A stretch of DNA of 64,000 bases from Maribacter aquivivus (GTDB lineage Bacteria; Bacteroidota; Bacteroidia; Flavobacteriales; Flavobacteriaceae), in the NCBI RefSeq assembly GCF_900142175.1, contig NZ_FQZX01000001.1, forward strand, positions 1,240,001-1,304,000. The letters are read 5' to 3'. Of this stretch, positions 18,303 to 26,260 are shown one piece after another. Made by a program: the position numbers and the translations under genes. The number at the start of each line of letters is the position of its first letter. The first letter of the stretch is position 1. A model generated the notes under the pieces. The model was not told where the DNA came from and made no database searches. It saw nothing but the letters and a program-made list of their open reading frames with translations.

Positions 18303-18427
18303 AATATTATGGTTTTATATTGTTATACAAAGGTATGTCATACGTCGATAAGTAGTTGAAAACCAACAATATATTAACGCTGTTTTTAGGTATTTGTTGT
18401 GAAAGGGAAGCTAAGTGTGGTGAAGGG

Positions 18428-19234
18428 TTAGTTTATAGATGTAAGAAAGTTATAGTTATTAATAAGAAAAATACTACAAAATGATATTAATTTTTGATTT
18501 TTGCCAGTAGCAGAGTATTTTGGCGCTGGTATGCCTCTTTTAGCTGCTTGTAGCGTATAATATTCTTTTTTCGTTGGATGCTCAGGGTAAACAGCATTCA
18601 ATACATCATTATAATGGTCGCATTCAATAACCCTTTTTATAATACCTATACAGTCATCTAAATGAATTAGGTTAACAGGTGCGTTACCACCACTAAGGTT
18701 TTCTCTACCGGATAACATTGTAACAGGGTGTCTATTTGGTCCAATTAATCCGCCAAATCTAATGATTGTTGTATTTAACTCTTTATCCTTTTTTAAAAGG
18801 TCTTCGCATTGTACTAATTGTATGCCAGATTCAGTGGTGGGTTCAGGTGCTGTTTTCTCGGTAACTGTACCTTCTGTATCACCATAAACTGCCGTGCTAC
18901 TTGCAAATATGATATTTTTTACTGCCGATTTTTTAATAGCCTCATGCAGTAAGGTAATCTTTGCGATATAACTTTCTTTAGGACCTTTTCCTCTTAATTT
19001 CGGTGGAATATTTATAACAAGTACTGAAACCGAATTAAGAAATGCATCGATATCACCATTGATGTTATTTTCCGATAAAGCTATTTTAAACGGAGTGATG
19101 CCTTTCTCCCTTAAGATTGATAATTTCTCGTCAGAAGTAGAAGTTCCATTAACTGTATAGCCGCTAGAAATTAAACTTTCAGCTAAAGGCAATCCAAGCC
19201 ATCCACAACCAATTACACCTATTTTCTTAATCAA
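18428..19234 (-). CDS. NAD(P)-dependent epimerase/dehydratase-like SDR
   Basis: The 268-residue product has an N-terminal Rossmann motif GCGWLG (residues 9-14) and the SDR segments VLVINIPP, IIFASSTAVYGDTEG and IRFGGLIGPNRHP. It matches the short SDR5-like (YeeZ/atypical epimerase) proteins of unknown substrate. The usual YxxxK active-site motif is not evident, so catalysis may be atypical. The start is TTG, overlapping the stop of the upstream peptidase gene by 8 nt (TTGATTAA); the glycine motif begins so close to it that no later ATG can replace it. The C-terminal 20 residues are hydrophobic and may be a divergent tail. Confidence 0.85.
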   Translation of the reverse strand: MIKKIGVIGCGWLGLPLAESLISSGYTVNGTSTSDEKLSILREKGITPFKIALSENNINGDIDAFLNSVSVLVINIPPKLRGKGPKESYIAKITLLHEAIKKSAVKNIIFASSTAVYGDTEGTVTEKTAPEPTTESGIQLVQCEDLLKKDKELNTTIIRFGGLIGPNRHPVTMLSGRENLSGGNAPVNLIHLDDCIGIIKRVIECDHYNDVLNAVYPEHPTKKEYYTLQAAKRGIPAPKYSATGKNQKLISFCSIFLINNYNFLTSIN

Positions 19235-21509
19235 ATTTTACTTTTTGTATGGTTAGTATAGCATCGTTCAGTACAAATGGCATTGGTATTTGATTTTCTT
19301 TTCGCTTCGGTATCGAGAACAATCCATTTTCAAGCAAATCATTAGAAGCTTCATAAACTGTAAGTTCCAATTCTTGATTCTGCGGGACTTCTAGTATAAT
19401 ATCCGTATAATTTTTATCGCTTATATAATGGGTAATCAGCCTGCCGCTATTTCTATTTTTAAGAAAATGCTCAGAAAGTTCTATGCCGTTTACATCTGCC
19501 TTTACTATATCTACATCATTTATAAAAACTTCCAGCCGGTTTATAGGTCGATTAGGAGTAATACATAAATTAACTGTACGAATGTTATTTGCAATAGTGT
19601 CTAGTTGTACCTCAATAGTTGGTTTTGGTACATTCTTTAACGGAGCTTCATTTGTAAACGTAAAATTAGAACCGTATTTGCTGCTTATGGTTTTTTTAGA
19701 AAGAAGACTGTCTGCTACTTTTTTGGTGATGTATTGCGAAGTCCAGTCAGATGGTCGATGTTCGTAAGTTGCCCACTTTGCTTTATTCTCGTCGGTATCT
19801 AAAACATACAACAAACTAGTTGGTTTTGGTCTGTTGTTGGTAAAACCAGAATCCATATGTGCAGATGCCATAAAGCCAGCAAATAATAGGAAACTTAGAA
19901 ATGCCAAAGCACCTTTTTTTCTGTATTTGGTAATTAATGGCAGTAATAAAAAGAATATTAATGTTGTCAATAGGGTAGTGGCAACAAGCATTTTAAGACC
20001 TAAGCCAACCGGGAACATTTTTACGAACGGTGCGAATATGAATATTGCAGGAATACCCAGAAATACCAATAAAAATGCATTCGGATTCTTTTGATTGATA
20101 TGCACATAAAAGGCAACCAAAAAGCTATATACTGGTATAATAAAAAATGCAGCACCTTTTAAATACACAGCCACAAGACCGCAAATGATCATCCATATAA
20201 TAAATGGAGCGACTAGTAAATTAGCTGTTTTAATCACCTTAAATTTATAGTAGGCATAAAAACAAGTGCCTAATGAAAATAGGGTGAAAGCAAATATATA
20301 GGCATGACCGTTATAGGTGAAACCATGTAGCATATCACTATAGGCTGGGTAAAGCCATTTTAAAAACTGCCAACTGAAGAACCCTACAACTCCATTAACG
20401 ATCAAGGTGAAAAGCACGGGAATAAATCCTTTTAAAATATCTTTTCCATTCAGCACTTTTTTTCTGAATCCAGAGATTAATAGGATTATGAAAAAGATAA
20501 TGGCAATGACTAGCATGGGTATGATCCAAGTAAATGGATGTGACACCATTTTAAAGAAGGGCACATTGAAATATACATTATCATCAAGGCTTTTTAAGTT
20601 GGTGATATCAGCATTGCTGAAATAGGTTAATAAAGGCATAAGGTAGCTACCTTGGTGAGCCAACGTATTTCTGTCTAATCTTTCATAATTATCTATTTGC
20701 GTGTGATAATCGAAATGGTCATCAATGAACGCAAAGTTGAAACCTTCTACATCCCCATCTTCTCTAAATACGGTTAGATCAGTGTCATTAGGTAACATTT
20801 TGTAAATACTATAGGCAAGTGAATTCGCTACAGGAAACTCAGGATTTGCTGTGATAAATTCAGAAATTAATTTGCTATTTCCCCTGTTGGTCTCCATCAA
20901 CATATAACTTGGTCCGCCGCTACCACGAGCTTCAAAATTTAAAACCAAGCCAACATCTTTCAACCATTCATGTTTATCTACAAATAAATCGGCACCGTTA
21001 AGTCCTAACTCTTCAGCATCAGATATGAGAATTATAATGTCGTTTTTAGGTGTGTTATTAGTTTTTAAATAAGCCCGTACGCCTTCTAAAATTGTAGCGA
21101 CACCACTACCTGCATCACTAGCACCTAATGATGAATGTGGGTTGCTATCATAATGACTTAATAATAATAGAGCTTTACCAGATTCACTCCCTTTAATACG
21201 CGCCAATACATTTTCGGCTTTACTTAAATTACCCCAATCGCCAGCGGTATAGCCTTCTTGTAAAGAAGTTTCTAAGCCTAATTTTTGAAGTTCTTTGGTA
21301 ATATAATTGCGAACGGTAGTGTGTGCAGGAAACCCAACGCCATGCGGTTCTTTGGATATTTCTTTTACATGTAGCAAGGCTCTATCTGTAGAAAACTCAG
21401 TTTCTACGACCGTTTCGCCCTCATTATATTGTGGTAGTAGTACTCTAAAACTCCAATAAGTGGCAAGGATAATAAGAAGTAAAGTTAATACGGTTGGTGT
21501 TTTTCTCAT
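19227..21509 (-). CDS. Membrane-anchored M28 family zinc aminopeptidase
   Basis: The 760-residue protein has an N-terminal membrane anchor (about 7-25) and an M28 peptidase domain (about 40-310). Two-zinc ligands are visible: His119 (SHYD), Asp132 (GASDAGSG), Glu166/167 (DAEELGLNG), the FEARGSGG segment and a late histidine in DYHTQ. A block of about seven transmembrane helices (about 325-545) and a C-terminal beta-rich domain (about 565-760) follow. This layout matches the endoplasmic-reticulum metallopeptidase-like M28 group also found in Bacteroidota. It should face the periplasm and trim peptides. It overlaps the downstream SDR gene by 8 nt. Confidence 0.9.
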   Translation of the reverse strand: MRKTPTVLTLLLIILATYWSFRVLLPQYNEGETVVETEFSTDRALLHVKEISKEPHGVGFPAHTTVRNYITKELQKLGLETSLQEGYTAGDWGNLSKAENVLARIKGSESGKALLLLSHYDSNPHSSLGASDAGSGVATILEGVRAYLKTNNTPKNDIIILISDAEELGLNGADLFVDKHEWLKDVGLVLNFEARGSGGPSYMLMETNRGNSKLISEFITANPEFPVANSLAYSIYKMLPNDTDLTVFREDGDVEGFNFAFIDDHFDYHTQIDNYERLDRNTLAHQGSYLMPLLTYFSNADITNLKSLDDNVYFNVPFFKMVSHPFTWIIPMLVIAIIFFIILLISGFRKKVLNGKDILKGFIPVLFTLIVNGVVGFFSWQFLKWLYPAYSDMLHGFTYNGHAYIFAFTLFSLGTCFYAYYKFKVIKTANLLVAPFIIWMIICGLVAVYLKGAAFFIIPVYSFLVAFYVHINQKNPNAFLLVFLGIPAIFIFAPFVKMFPVGLGLKMLVATTLLTTLIFFLLLPLITKYRKKGALAFLSFLLFAGFMASAHMDSGFTNNRPKPTSLLYVLDTDENKAKWATYEHRPSDWTSQYITKKVADSLLSKKTISSKYGSNFTFTNEAPLKNVPKPTIEVQLDTIANNIRTVNLCITPNRPINRLEVFINDVDIVKADVNGIELSEHFLKNRNSGRLITHYISDKNYTDIILEVPQNQELELTVYEASNDLLENGLFSIPKRKENQIPMPFVLNDAILTIQKVKFD

Positions 21510-21629
21510 GATTATGATATTCTTTTAAAAAGTCCTAAAATATTGAGTATAAATAGGTATACATCGAATATTATTAGTAAAATACGTTTTATTTGTTATC
21601 TTTAGTAATCAACCTCTAAATAAACTATC

Positions 21630-22094
21630 ATGGGAATCAAAAGCTTTCAAGGTGTTCGAAAAGTATTTAAAAAGGAATTTGAAGCCCCAATACTGGTCGC
21701 TGATTATATGACTACTAAGTTAATCACTTTTTCGCCAGATGATTCAATTTTAGCTGTAATGGAGAAATTTGCCAAACATCATATCTCTGGTGGACCAGTT
21801 TTAGATAATAACGGATTTCTAGTAGGTATCATCTCTGAAGCCGATTGTATGAAACAGATTTCTGAAAGTCGCTATTTTAATCAGCCAATTTTAGATAAGA
21901 GTGTAGAGAATTTTATGACGAAGTCAGTAGAAACGATTCCTCATGATATTTCAATTTTTGATGCAGCTGGTATTTTTGCACAACACAATAGAAGAAGACT
22001 GCCAGTAATGAAAAACGGAATATTGGTAGGTCAAATAAGTAGAAAAGATATTGTTGTGGCCGCACTTAAATTAAGTGGTCATAATTGGAAATAG
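21630..22094 (+). CDS. Two-CBS-domain protein
   Basis: This 154-residue cytoplasmic protein consists almost entirely of a Bateman module. The first CBS repeat (about 25-75) contains VADYMTTKLITFSPDDSI and ISGGPVLDNNGFLVGIISEAD, the second (about 90-145) FMTKSVETIPHDISI and RRRLPVMKNGILVGQISRKD. CBS pairs bind adenosine nucleotides and regulate partners, so this is probably a stand-alone energy or nucleotide sensor. The N-terminal 20 residues are basic. It is monocistronic, ATG-started and followed by a very strong terminator. No partner enzyme is encoded next to it. Confidence 0.9.
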   Translation: MGIKSFQGVRKVFKKEFEAPILVADYMTTKLITFSPDDSILAVMEKFAKHHISGGPVLDNNGFLVGIISEADCMKQISESRYFNQPILDKSVENFMTKSVETIPHDISIFDAAGIFAQHNRRRLPVMKNGILVGQISRKDIVVAALKLSGHNWK

Positions 22095-22122
22095 ATGTTA
22101 TTAAGTAAGAAGTAAGAAGTTA

Positions 22123-22163
22123 ACTTATAAAAAAGTCTCCTTTTAGGAGACTTTTTTATAAGT
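22123..22163. terminator. Bidirectional intrinsic terminator after the CBS gene
   Basis: Perfect 18-bp inverted repeat (GTCTCC core, A6 and T6 arms) with a 5-nt loop, between convergent genes. Confidence 0.92.
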
Positions 22164-22183
22164 GTTTAACAACCAACAACCAA

Positions 22184-22534
22184 CTATTCCCTCTTTACAA
22201 TCATATAAAAATCATTGTCTAATGGTAGGTAGCCTAAATCATATAGAAAGTAATATGTAGTACCTTTTTTTGTGGTGTATAGATTGGTGATAAAGTCAAA
22301 ATCGAAACCCTTATCTATTAACCGCATACGCGTAGTTTTCGTTTTACCGTCTTTTAATTTATAACTATCAAGAATTCGGTAGTTTTTGCGAAGCTTATTA
22401 TTGATGTTTCTAATAAGGTTTTTGCTGTCTGGGTTTACTTTATTGTTATATGTATTGCGGCAATAATCATTACAGAACTTTTTGTCGACTCTGCCCATGA
22501 CTTCTTTTCCACATTCTAAACATTCCTTTTTCAT
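22184..22534 (-). CDS. Small zinc-ribbon protein of unknown function
   Basis: The 116-residue product starts with a Cx2C...Cx3C pattern (CLECGK, then CNDYC; Cys5, Cys8, Cys21, Cys25), a probable zinc-ribbon or zinc-finger knuckle of the DUF2116-like type. It then continues with a basic helix and a beta-rich C-terminus (TYYFLYDLGYLPLDNDFYMIV). Nucleic-acid binding is plausible from the charge but is not shown. Its ATG directly abuts the stop codon of the upstream gene with no spacer, so both are probably translated from one message. The 3' end is served by the shared terminator. Confidence 0.8.
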   Translation of the reverse strand: MKKECLECGKEVMGRVDKKFCNDYCRNTYNNKVNPDSKNLIRNINNKLRKNYRILDSYKLKDGKTKTTRMRLIDKGFDFDFITNLYTTKKGTTYYFLYDLGYLPLDNDFYMIVKRE

Positions 22535-23026
22535 CTATTGCCTGTGGTAATTAAAGGTGACTTCGTTCGATGATCCGTCTTCTTCACCAACCTCAACATA
22601 CATGTTTATTTCTTTGTCAGATATGCGTTCAATAGTAAAATCATCAAAGTAATATTTACTCCCTTCTATTTTTACTAGCTTAAAATCTATGTTTTCATCC
22701 TTTTCTTCCCAACCGCTTAAATTAGTATCGAAGTGTTTAAGTTGTAGAATTAGCGTACCATCAATTTCAATAAGATGACCAAATTCATAAAAACTTACTT
22801 CCCCTTTGTCAAGTAATCGAAAAGAGAACATCATTGAACCATCTGCAGGCGGAGACCATATTTCCTCAGCAATTCCGCCAAAGGCTTCTCCTTTCCAATG
22901 TCCCGCAAGCCATTCTATATTGTTCAATGTTGCAGCCGGACTCATCATTCCTTCTTCAAAAGAAACTGTATTTTGTGCTTGTAGCAAACACATTGAGGAA
23001 AGTAAGAAAAGTAGAAGTAATTTCAT
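22535..23026 (-). CDS. DUF6265-like secreted protein
   Basis: The 163-residue protein has a signal peptide (LLLLFLLSSMCLLQAQ) and a compact beta-barrel-like domain beginning IEWLAGHWKGEAFGGIAEEIWSPP, with later GSMMFSFR and YYFDDFTIERIS. This W-L-x-G-x-W pattern is characteristic of DUF6265/lipocalin-like proteins of unknown ligand. It should lie in the periplasm or outer membrane. It is first in a two-gene unit with the zinc-ribbon gene, zero nucleotides between stop and start. Confidence 0.82.
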   Translation of the reverse strand: MKLLLLFLLSSMCLLQAQNTVSFEEGMMSPAATLNNIEWLAGHWKGEAFGGIAEEIWSPPADGSMMFSFRLLDKGEVSFYEFGHLIEIDGTLILQLKHFDTNLSGWEEKDENIDFKLVKIEGSKYYFDDFTIERISDKEINMYVEVGEEDGSSNEVTFNYHRQ

Positions 23027-23077
23027 GATCTAGTATTTGCAACAAGATACAAATTATACGTTTACAAACGGCTTCGC

Positions 23078-23458
23078 TTATTTCTCATAAAACTCTATGG
23101 GCAAGTCATCTGGGTCTGCAATGAAAGTAAATCGCTTGTTGGTAAATTCATCGATACGAATTGGTTCTGCAATTACATCGTATTTTTTGCAATGAGCAAT
23201 TATCTTTTCTAAATTATCTACTTCAAATGCTACATGTCTTAATCCGCAAGACTCTGGTCTAGACGGTCTTTTTGGCGGATTTGGAAAAGAGAACAATTCA
23301 ATGATATACTCACCTTTTAATGCCAAATCTAATTTGTAAGATTGTCGCTCTTCTCGATATACCTCTCGAATAATCTCTAAGTTTAAAACTTCAGTATAAA
23401 ACTCTTTAGAAACCTCGTAGTTGGAGCAGATGATAGCGGTATGGTGTACTTTGTTCAT
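23078..23458 (-). CDS. VOC (glyoxalase I-like) metalloprotein, YaeR/GloA2 type
   Basis: The 126 residues hold two beta-alpha-beta-beta-beta units of the vicinal oxygen chelate fold. Probable metal ligands are His6 or His7 near the start (KVHHTAI), a Glu in the EYIIELFSF strand, His in CGLRHVAFEV and the final Glu in LPIEFYEK. The SFPNPPKRPSRPE loop is typical of the YaeR/SMU1112c subgroup, related to glyoxalase I but of uncertain substrate. Length is normal. It lies just downstream of the outer-membrane protein gene, with a terminator between. Confidence 0.9.
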   Translation of the reverse strand: MNKVHHTAIICSNYEVSKEFYTEVLNLEIIREVYREERQSYKLDLALKGEYIIELFSFPNPPKRPSRPESCGLRHVAFEVDNLEKIIAHCKKYDVIAEPIRIDEFTNKRFTFIADPDDLPIEFYEK

Positions 23459-23518
23459 TGGGTTTAATTTAAAACTTTTTTTCTAAAAGTATGTTGGCTA
23501 TCAAATTTGTAAAACAAA

Positions 23519-23552
23519 AAAGGGTGGTTTACATATTTGTAAGCCACCCTTA
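23519..23552 (-). terminator. Intrinsic terminator of the outer-membrane barrel gene
   Basis: A GGGTGG...CCACCC hairpin with 13-14 pairs (one wobble position) and a 4-nt loop; read on the minus strand it is followed by T6. It separates the minus-strand barrel gene from the VOC gene. Confidence 0.85.
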
Positions 23553-23572
23553 TATTATTGTAAAAAATATTC

Positions 23573-24079
23573 TTATAACTTATAAGTGATTCCGATTCTA
23601 CCTCCACTTACAACGTTTCCACCACCAACTTGAAGGTTGATTGCAAAGTTGTCATCGAAGAAATAACGACCACCAACTTGTAAACCTATACCGAAATTAT
23701 CACTGTCATAATCATTGAAAGTATTTCCGTTAAATTTAGTAGACCAGCTATAGTAAGATAAATTAGCACCTGCATACAAATCCCACTGACTTGGAATTTC
23801 AAATACTTCATTAAAGTGATAATTACCATTTCCTGTTATACCGAAGATATTGTGTTTAAACTCATTAATTCCGTTATTGTCGGAATAAGTTTGATAAGAT
23901 AATTCGCCGCCCACAGAGATATTCGGTGCTACTCCATATTCTAAACCTGCGTAAATAGGAGTTCCCCATCCTGAAAAGCCAAATCCTGCATTTGCTTGTA
24001 ATGCTCCTTCTTCTAAAGGTGATTGTGCGTACGTAAAGCCAATAGTAAATAAGGCTATTAATAAAGTGATTTTTTTCAT
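23573..24079 (-). CDS. Small outer-membrane beta-barrel protein
   Basis: The 168-residue product has a clear signal peptide (KKITLLIALFTIGFTYAQ). It is followed by alternating hydrophobic/polar strands rich in Gly, Tyr, Asn and Asp (for example AGLEYGVAPNISVGGELSYQ and GIGLQVGGRYFF), ending with a strand and terminal leucine, GRIGITYKL. This is the pattern of an eight-stranded OmpA/OmpX-like barrel. No plug or peptidoglycan-binding domain is present. Likely a porin-like or structural outer-membrane protein. Monocistronic, with a 230-nt AT-rich upstream region that holds nothing else I can identify. Confidence 0.85.
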   Translation of the reverse strand: MKKITLLIALFTIGFTYAQSPLEEGALQANAGFGFSGWGTPIYAGLEYGVAPNISVGGELSYQTYSDNNGINEFKHNIFGITGNGNYHFNEVFEIPSQWDLYAGANLSYYSWSTKFNGNTFNDYDSDNFGIGLQVGGRYFFDDNFAINLQVGGGNVVSGGRIGITYKL

Positions 24080-24312
24080 GGTTAATGTTTTGACTAATAG
24101 TAAGTTAATAAATGTTGTTTTGATATTTAAGTGTAAATATGTGCGAAAGATAATTAATTATTATAAATGTTAATATTTATTAATTGTCTAATTATGTAAG
24201 TATAGGAATAAGCAAGAAAGTAGATTGCTATAACTTGCTCAATTATTAATTTCAGTCATTAAATCCAATCTCTTAAAACTATTTGAAAAATTGAAATATT
24301 GGTTTTGTGCTT

Positions 24313-24879
24313 TTAATTAATCAATTTTAAGTTTGAGCTATACTTTTTCCAAAGTTGGAAGAATCCAATAAGTAAGCCGATAATACCACCAAGATAACTG
24401 AAATTATGAACTGTTCCTGCTCTTAAAAATGCATATGGGTTGTTCATTTTTTGGAGCGAATTATCAATGATTTCTCCATAGCTAGGAAAATTAATGACTT
24501 CATAATATCTTTCTGGTTGCCATTGAATATAAGAAATAAAATATCCTATTATACCAAATGTAATAGCAATAATGCAAACTGTTCCTAATGCCTTAAATCT
24601 ATCTTTTATTGTAAGAATATCATTCCATATCCATACTGTGCCTAGAATAATCCCAATAATTAGACCCATCCACCAAGTAGAATTCCAACCTACTATACCT
24701 GCCCCTAATCTTGCTGGTTGTGTAAAGTATTCAGGTAGATGATGTTGAATAAATTTAAAAAGGGTAAAGTACTCACTTGATATGGTATAAGTAATTTGAT
24801 TGTGTATAATTCCATACAACCCAGAAATAACAATCGTTGAAACGATAAAGAGAAATAAATAAATAATTTTTTTTATCAT
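24313..24879 (-). CDS. Multi-pass membrane protein of unknown function
   Basis: The 188-residue product has four hydrophobic helices (about residues 4-24, 66-88, 96-118 and 158-178) and two polar loops, the larger between helices 3 and 4 with tyrosines and aromatic residues. There is no enzymatic motif that I recognise. It is the last gene of a tightly spaced minus-strand run (the lipoprotein gene starts its stop only 13 nt upstream), so it is likely co-expressed with the lipoprotein, the 72-residue protein and the pentapeptide protein. Confidence 0.78.
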   Translation of the reverse strand: MIKKIIYLFLFIVSTIVISGLYGIIHNQITYTISSEYFTLFKFIQHHLPEYFTQPARLGAGIVGWNSTWWMGLIIGIILGTVWIWNDILTIKDRFKALGTVCIIAITFGIIGYFISYIQWQPERYYEVINFPSYGEIIDNSLQKMNNPYAFLRAGTVHNFSYLGGIIGLLIGFFQLWKKYSSNLKLIN

Positions 24880-24892
24880 CCTTAAACTCTAA

Positions 24893-25450
24893 CTATTCCC
24901 GACCCTCATATAATTCAATTGCTCTCACATAATTAATTGCACCTTTCCTAGTCATATCATTCACAAAACCATCTAGGTTTGGGTGATTTACTTTTATCCA
25001 ATTGACTAAAGAATCTTTCTCTTGATTCCATTCTTGCCAATTTACGCCAATGTAATCTAGCTCTTCAAGTTTTGTAATTTTACCTGATGCAAAAGAGACC
25101 TTAACATTTAATTTTAAAGGATTGTTTTTTAAAAACTCATTACGAATATTCTTTTGACTGATAGTTGCAATTACATTATCGTTTTCTTCAGTTAAATCAA
25201 TTACTTCATATGATGGTTCAAAAATGGAATCCCATTTATAGAATTCATAAAAACTATCCTTGTCAAAAGGCGTTATAAAGTCTCCGGAAACTATGGTAAT
25301 ACTATCATGTATCACCCTTTTTAATTTATTGAAGTCGCCAGAGTCAAAAGCTTTGTAATATCTATTGACAGTCTTTTTGTGACTTAACTTTTTATTATCA
25401 CAACTAGTTAGTACAACTATTAAGAATAGGATAAGAAATGCGTTTTTCAT
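24893..25450 (-). CDS. Lipoprotein with NTF2-like domain
   Basis: The 185-residue product starts with a signal peptide ending VLTSC (Cys17), followed by a helix-strand pattern (KTVNRYYKAFDSGDFNKLKRVIHDSITIVSG) typical of SnoaL/NTF2-like cone-shaped folds. These bind small hydrophobic ligands or act as isomerases, but no active-site residues can be assigned here. It should be membrane anchored at the periplasmic side. It is part of the tightly packed minus-strand small-gene run, 7 nt downstream of the 72-residue gene. Confidence 0.8.
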   Translation of the reverse strand: MKNAFLILFLIVVLTSCDNKKLSHKKTVNRYYKAFDSGDFNKLKRVIHDSITIVSGDFITPFDKDSFYEFYKWDSIFEPSYEVIDLTEENDNVIATISQKNIRNEFLKNNPLKLNVKVSFASGKITKLEELDYIGVNWQEWNQEKDSLVNWIKVNHPNLDGFVNDMTRKGAINYVRAIELYEGRE

Positions 25451-25457
25451 CTATGTT

Positions 25458-25676
25458 TCAGTTAATGGCCTTTACCATCTCTTTAATTTTTAGTGCTTTT
25501 TCAAAATGATCCAGTTTATGTTCTATAATCCACCATTGTGCAACTTCCATTAAAAGTTCTGGGTTGTCGTTCTTGTTTTTGAAAAAGGCATAGAATGAAA
25601 GTCCTACATTTTCCCCTTTTGCAGCAATTTTGGCATCACAGACTTCAATGATTTTTGATATTATTTCTTTGTTCAT
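25458..25676 (-). CDS. Small conserved-type helical protein (DUF6500-like)
   Basis: This 72-residue cytoplasmic protein is charged and helical, with the segments IIEVCDAKIAAKGENVGLSF and LLMEVAQWWIIEHKLDHFEK. From memory it resembles the short DUF6500 family, whose function is unknown; I am not certain of the name. It starts with ATG 3 nt after the pentapeptide gene's stop and ends 7 nt before the lipoprotein start, so it must be in the same transcript. Confidence 0.72.
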   Translation of the reverse strand: MNKEIISKIIEVCDAKIAAKGENVGLSFYAFFKNKNDNPELLMEVAQWWIIEHKLDHFEKALKIKEMVKAIN

Positions 25677-25679
25677 TTT

Positions 25680-26252
25680 TTATTCTAAAATCTTCAATTT
25701 GTATTTATGTAATAACCCTTCGAGCATATCTCTAGAAAAGATAGCGCCTTTGATTGTGTTGTTATCAGGGTCTATACTAAAATTTGTTGCGGTGCTAAAG
25801 TCTGCTTTTTGCAGATTAGTTCTCCCAAAAACGGTTCTTTCTAGGTTGCATTCATCAAATTTTGATTTACTTAAATCGCAATCTCCAAAATCAGCTTCTT
25901 CAAGTTTACAAGACGTAAATACTTGACTTGCTAACTTTAATTCTGTGAAGATTGCAAAACTTAAATTACAATCAAAAAAAGACAAATCCATCAAAAAGGC
26001 ATTGCAGGTATTAAATGCTAGCCCGATAAGTTTACAGTGCGAAAATTTCACTTCTTTGAAAGTGGTATTTACAATATTGGCATTACTCAAATTACAATCT
26101 ATAAACTCGCACTCTAAAAAAATTTGGTTGTCTAGATAACCTTTCGAAAAATCACATCCTTCAAAAATGCAATTTTCATATTCTGCTCTAGCTAATCTGG
26201 TAGCAGTGTAATTTCCCCCTTTAAAGGTTTTGTCTAGTATTAAGTTCTGCAC
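25680..26252 (-). CDS. Pentapeptide-repeat protein (Qnr/MfpA-like fold)
   Basis: The 190-residue protein is a run of A(D/N)LxX-type pentapeptides from about residue 15 to 160, such as CDFSKGYLDNQIF, CNLSNANIVNTTF, CDLSKSKFDECNL and TNLQKADF. These build a right-handed quadrilateral beta-helix. Some relatives mimic DNA and protect gyrase, as in Qnr, but that requires specific features I cannot verify, so no resistance role is claimed. The start is GTG: no ATG precedes the first repeats in this frame and it lies 8 nt behind the stop of the upstream BNR gene. A C-terminal helix (MLEGLLHKYKLKI) may form the dimer interface as in Qnr. Confidence 0.88.
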   Translation of the reverse strand: MQNLILDKTFKGGNYTATRLARAEYENCIFEGCDFSKGYLDNQIFLECEFIDCNLSNANIVNTTFKEVKFSHCKLIGLAFNTCNAFLMDLSFFDCNLSFAIFTELKLASQVFTSCKLEEADFGDCDLSKSKFDECNLERTVFGRTNLQKADFSTATNFSIDPDNNTIKGAIFSRDMLEGLLHKYKLKILE

Positions 26253-26260
26253 AACCTGTT

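Noticed and set aside
25680..26252. Fluoroquinolone-protection (Qnr) gene
   Set aside because: The pentapeptide helix is present, but the loops that define Qnr activity cannot be verified from the sequence; the gene is in a core chromosomal run.
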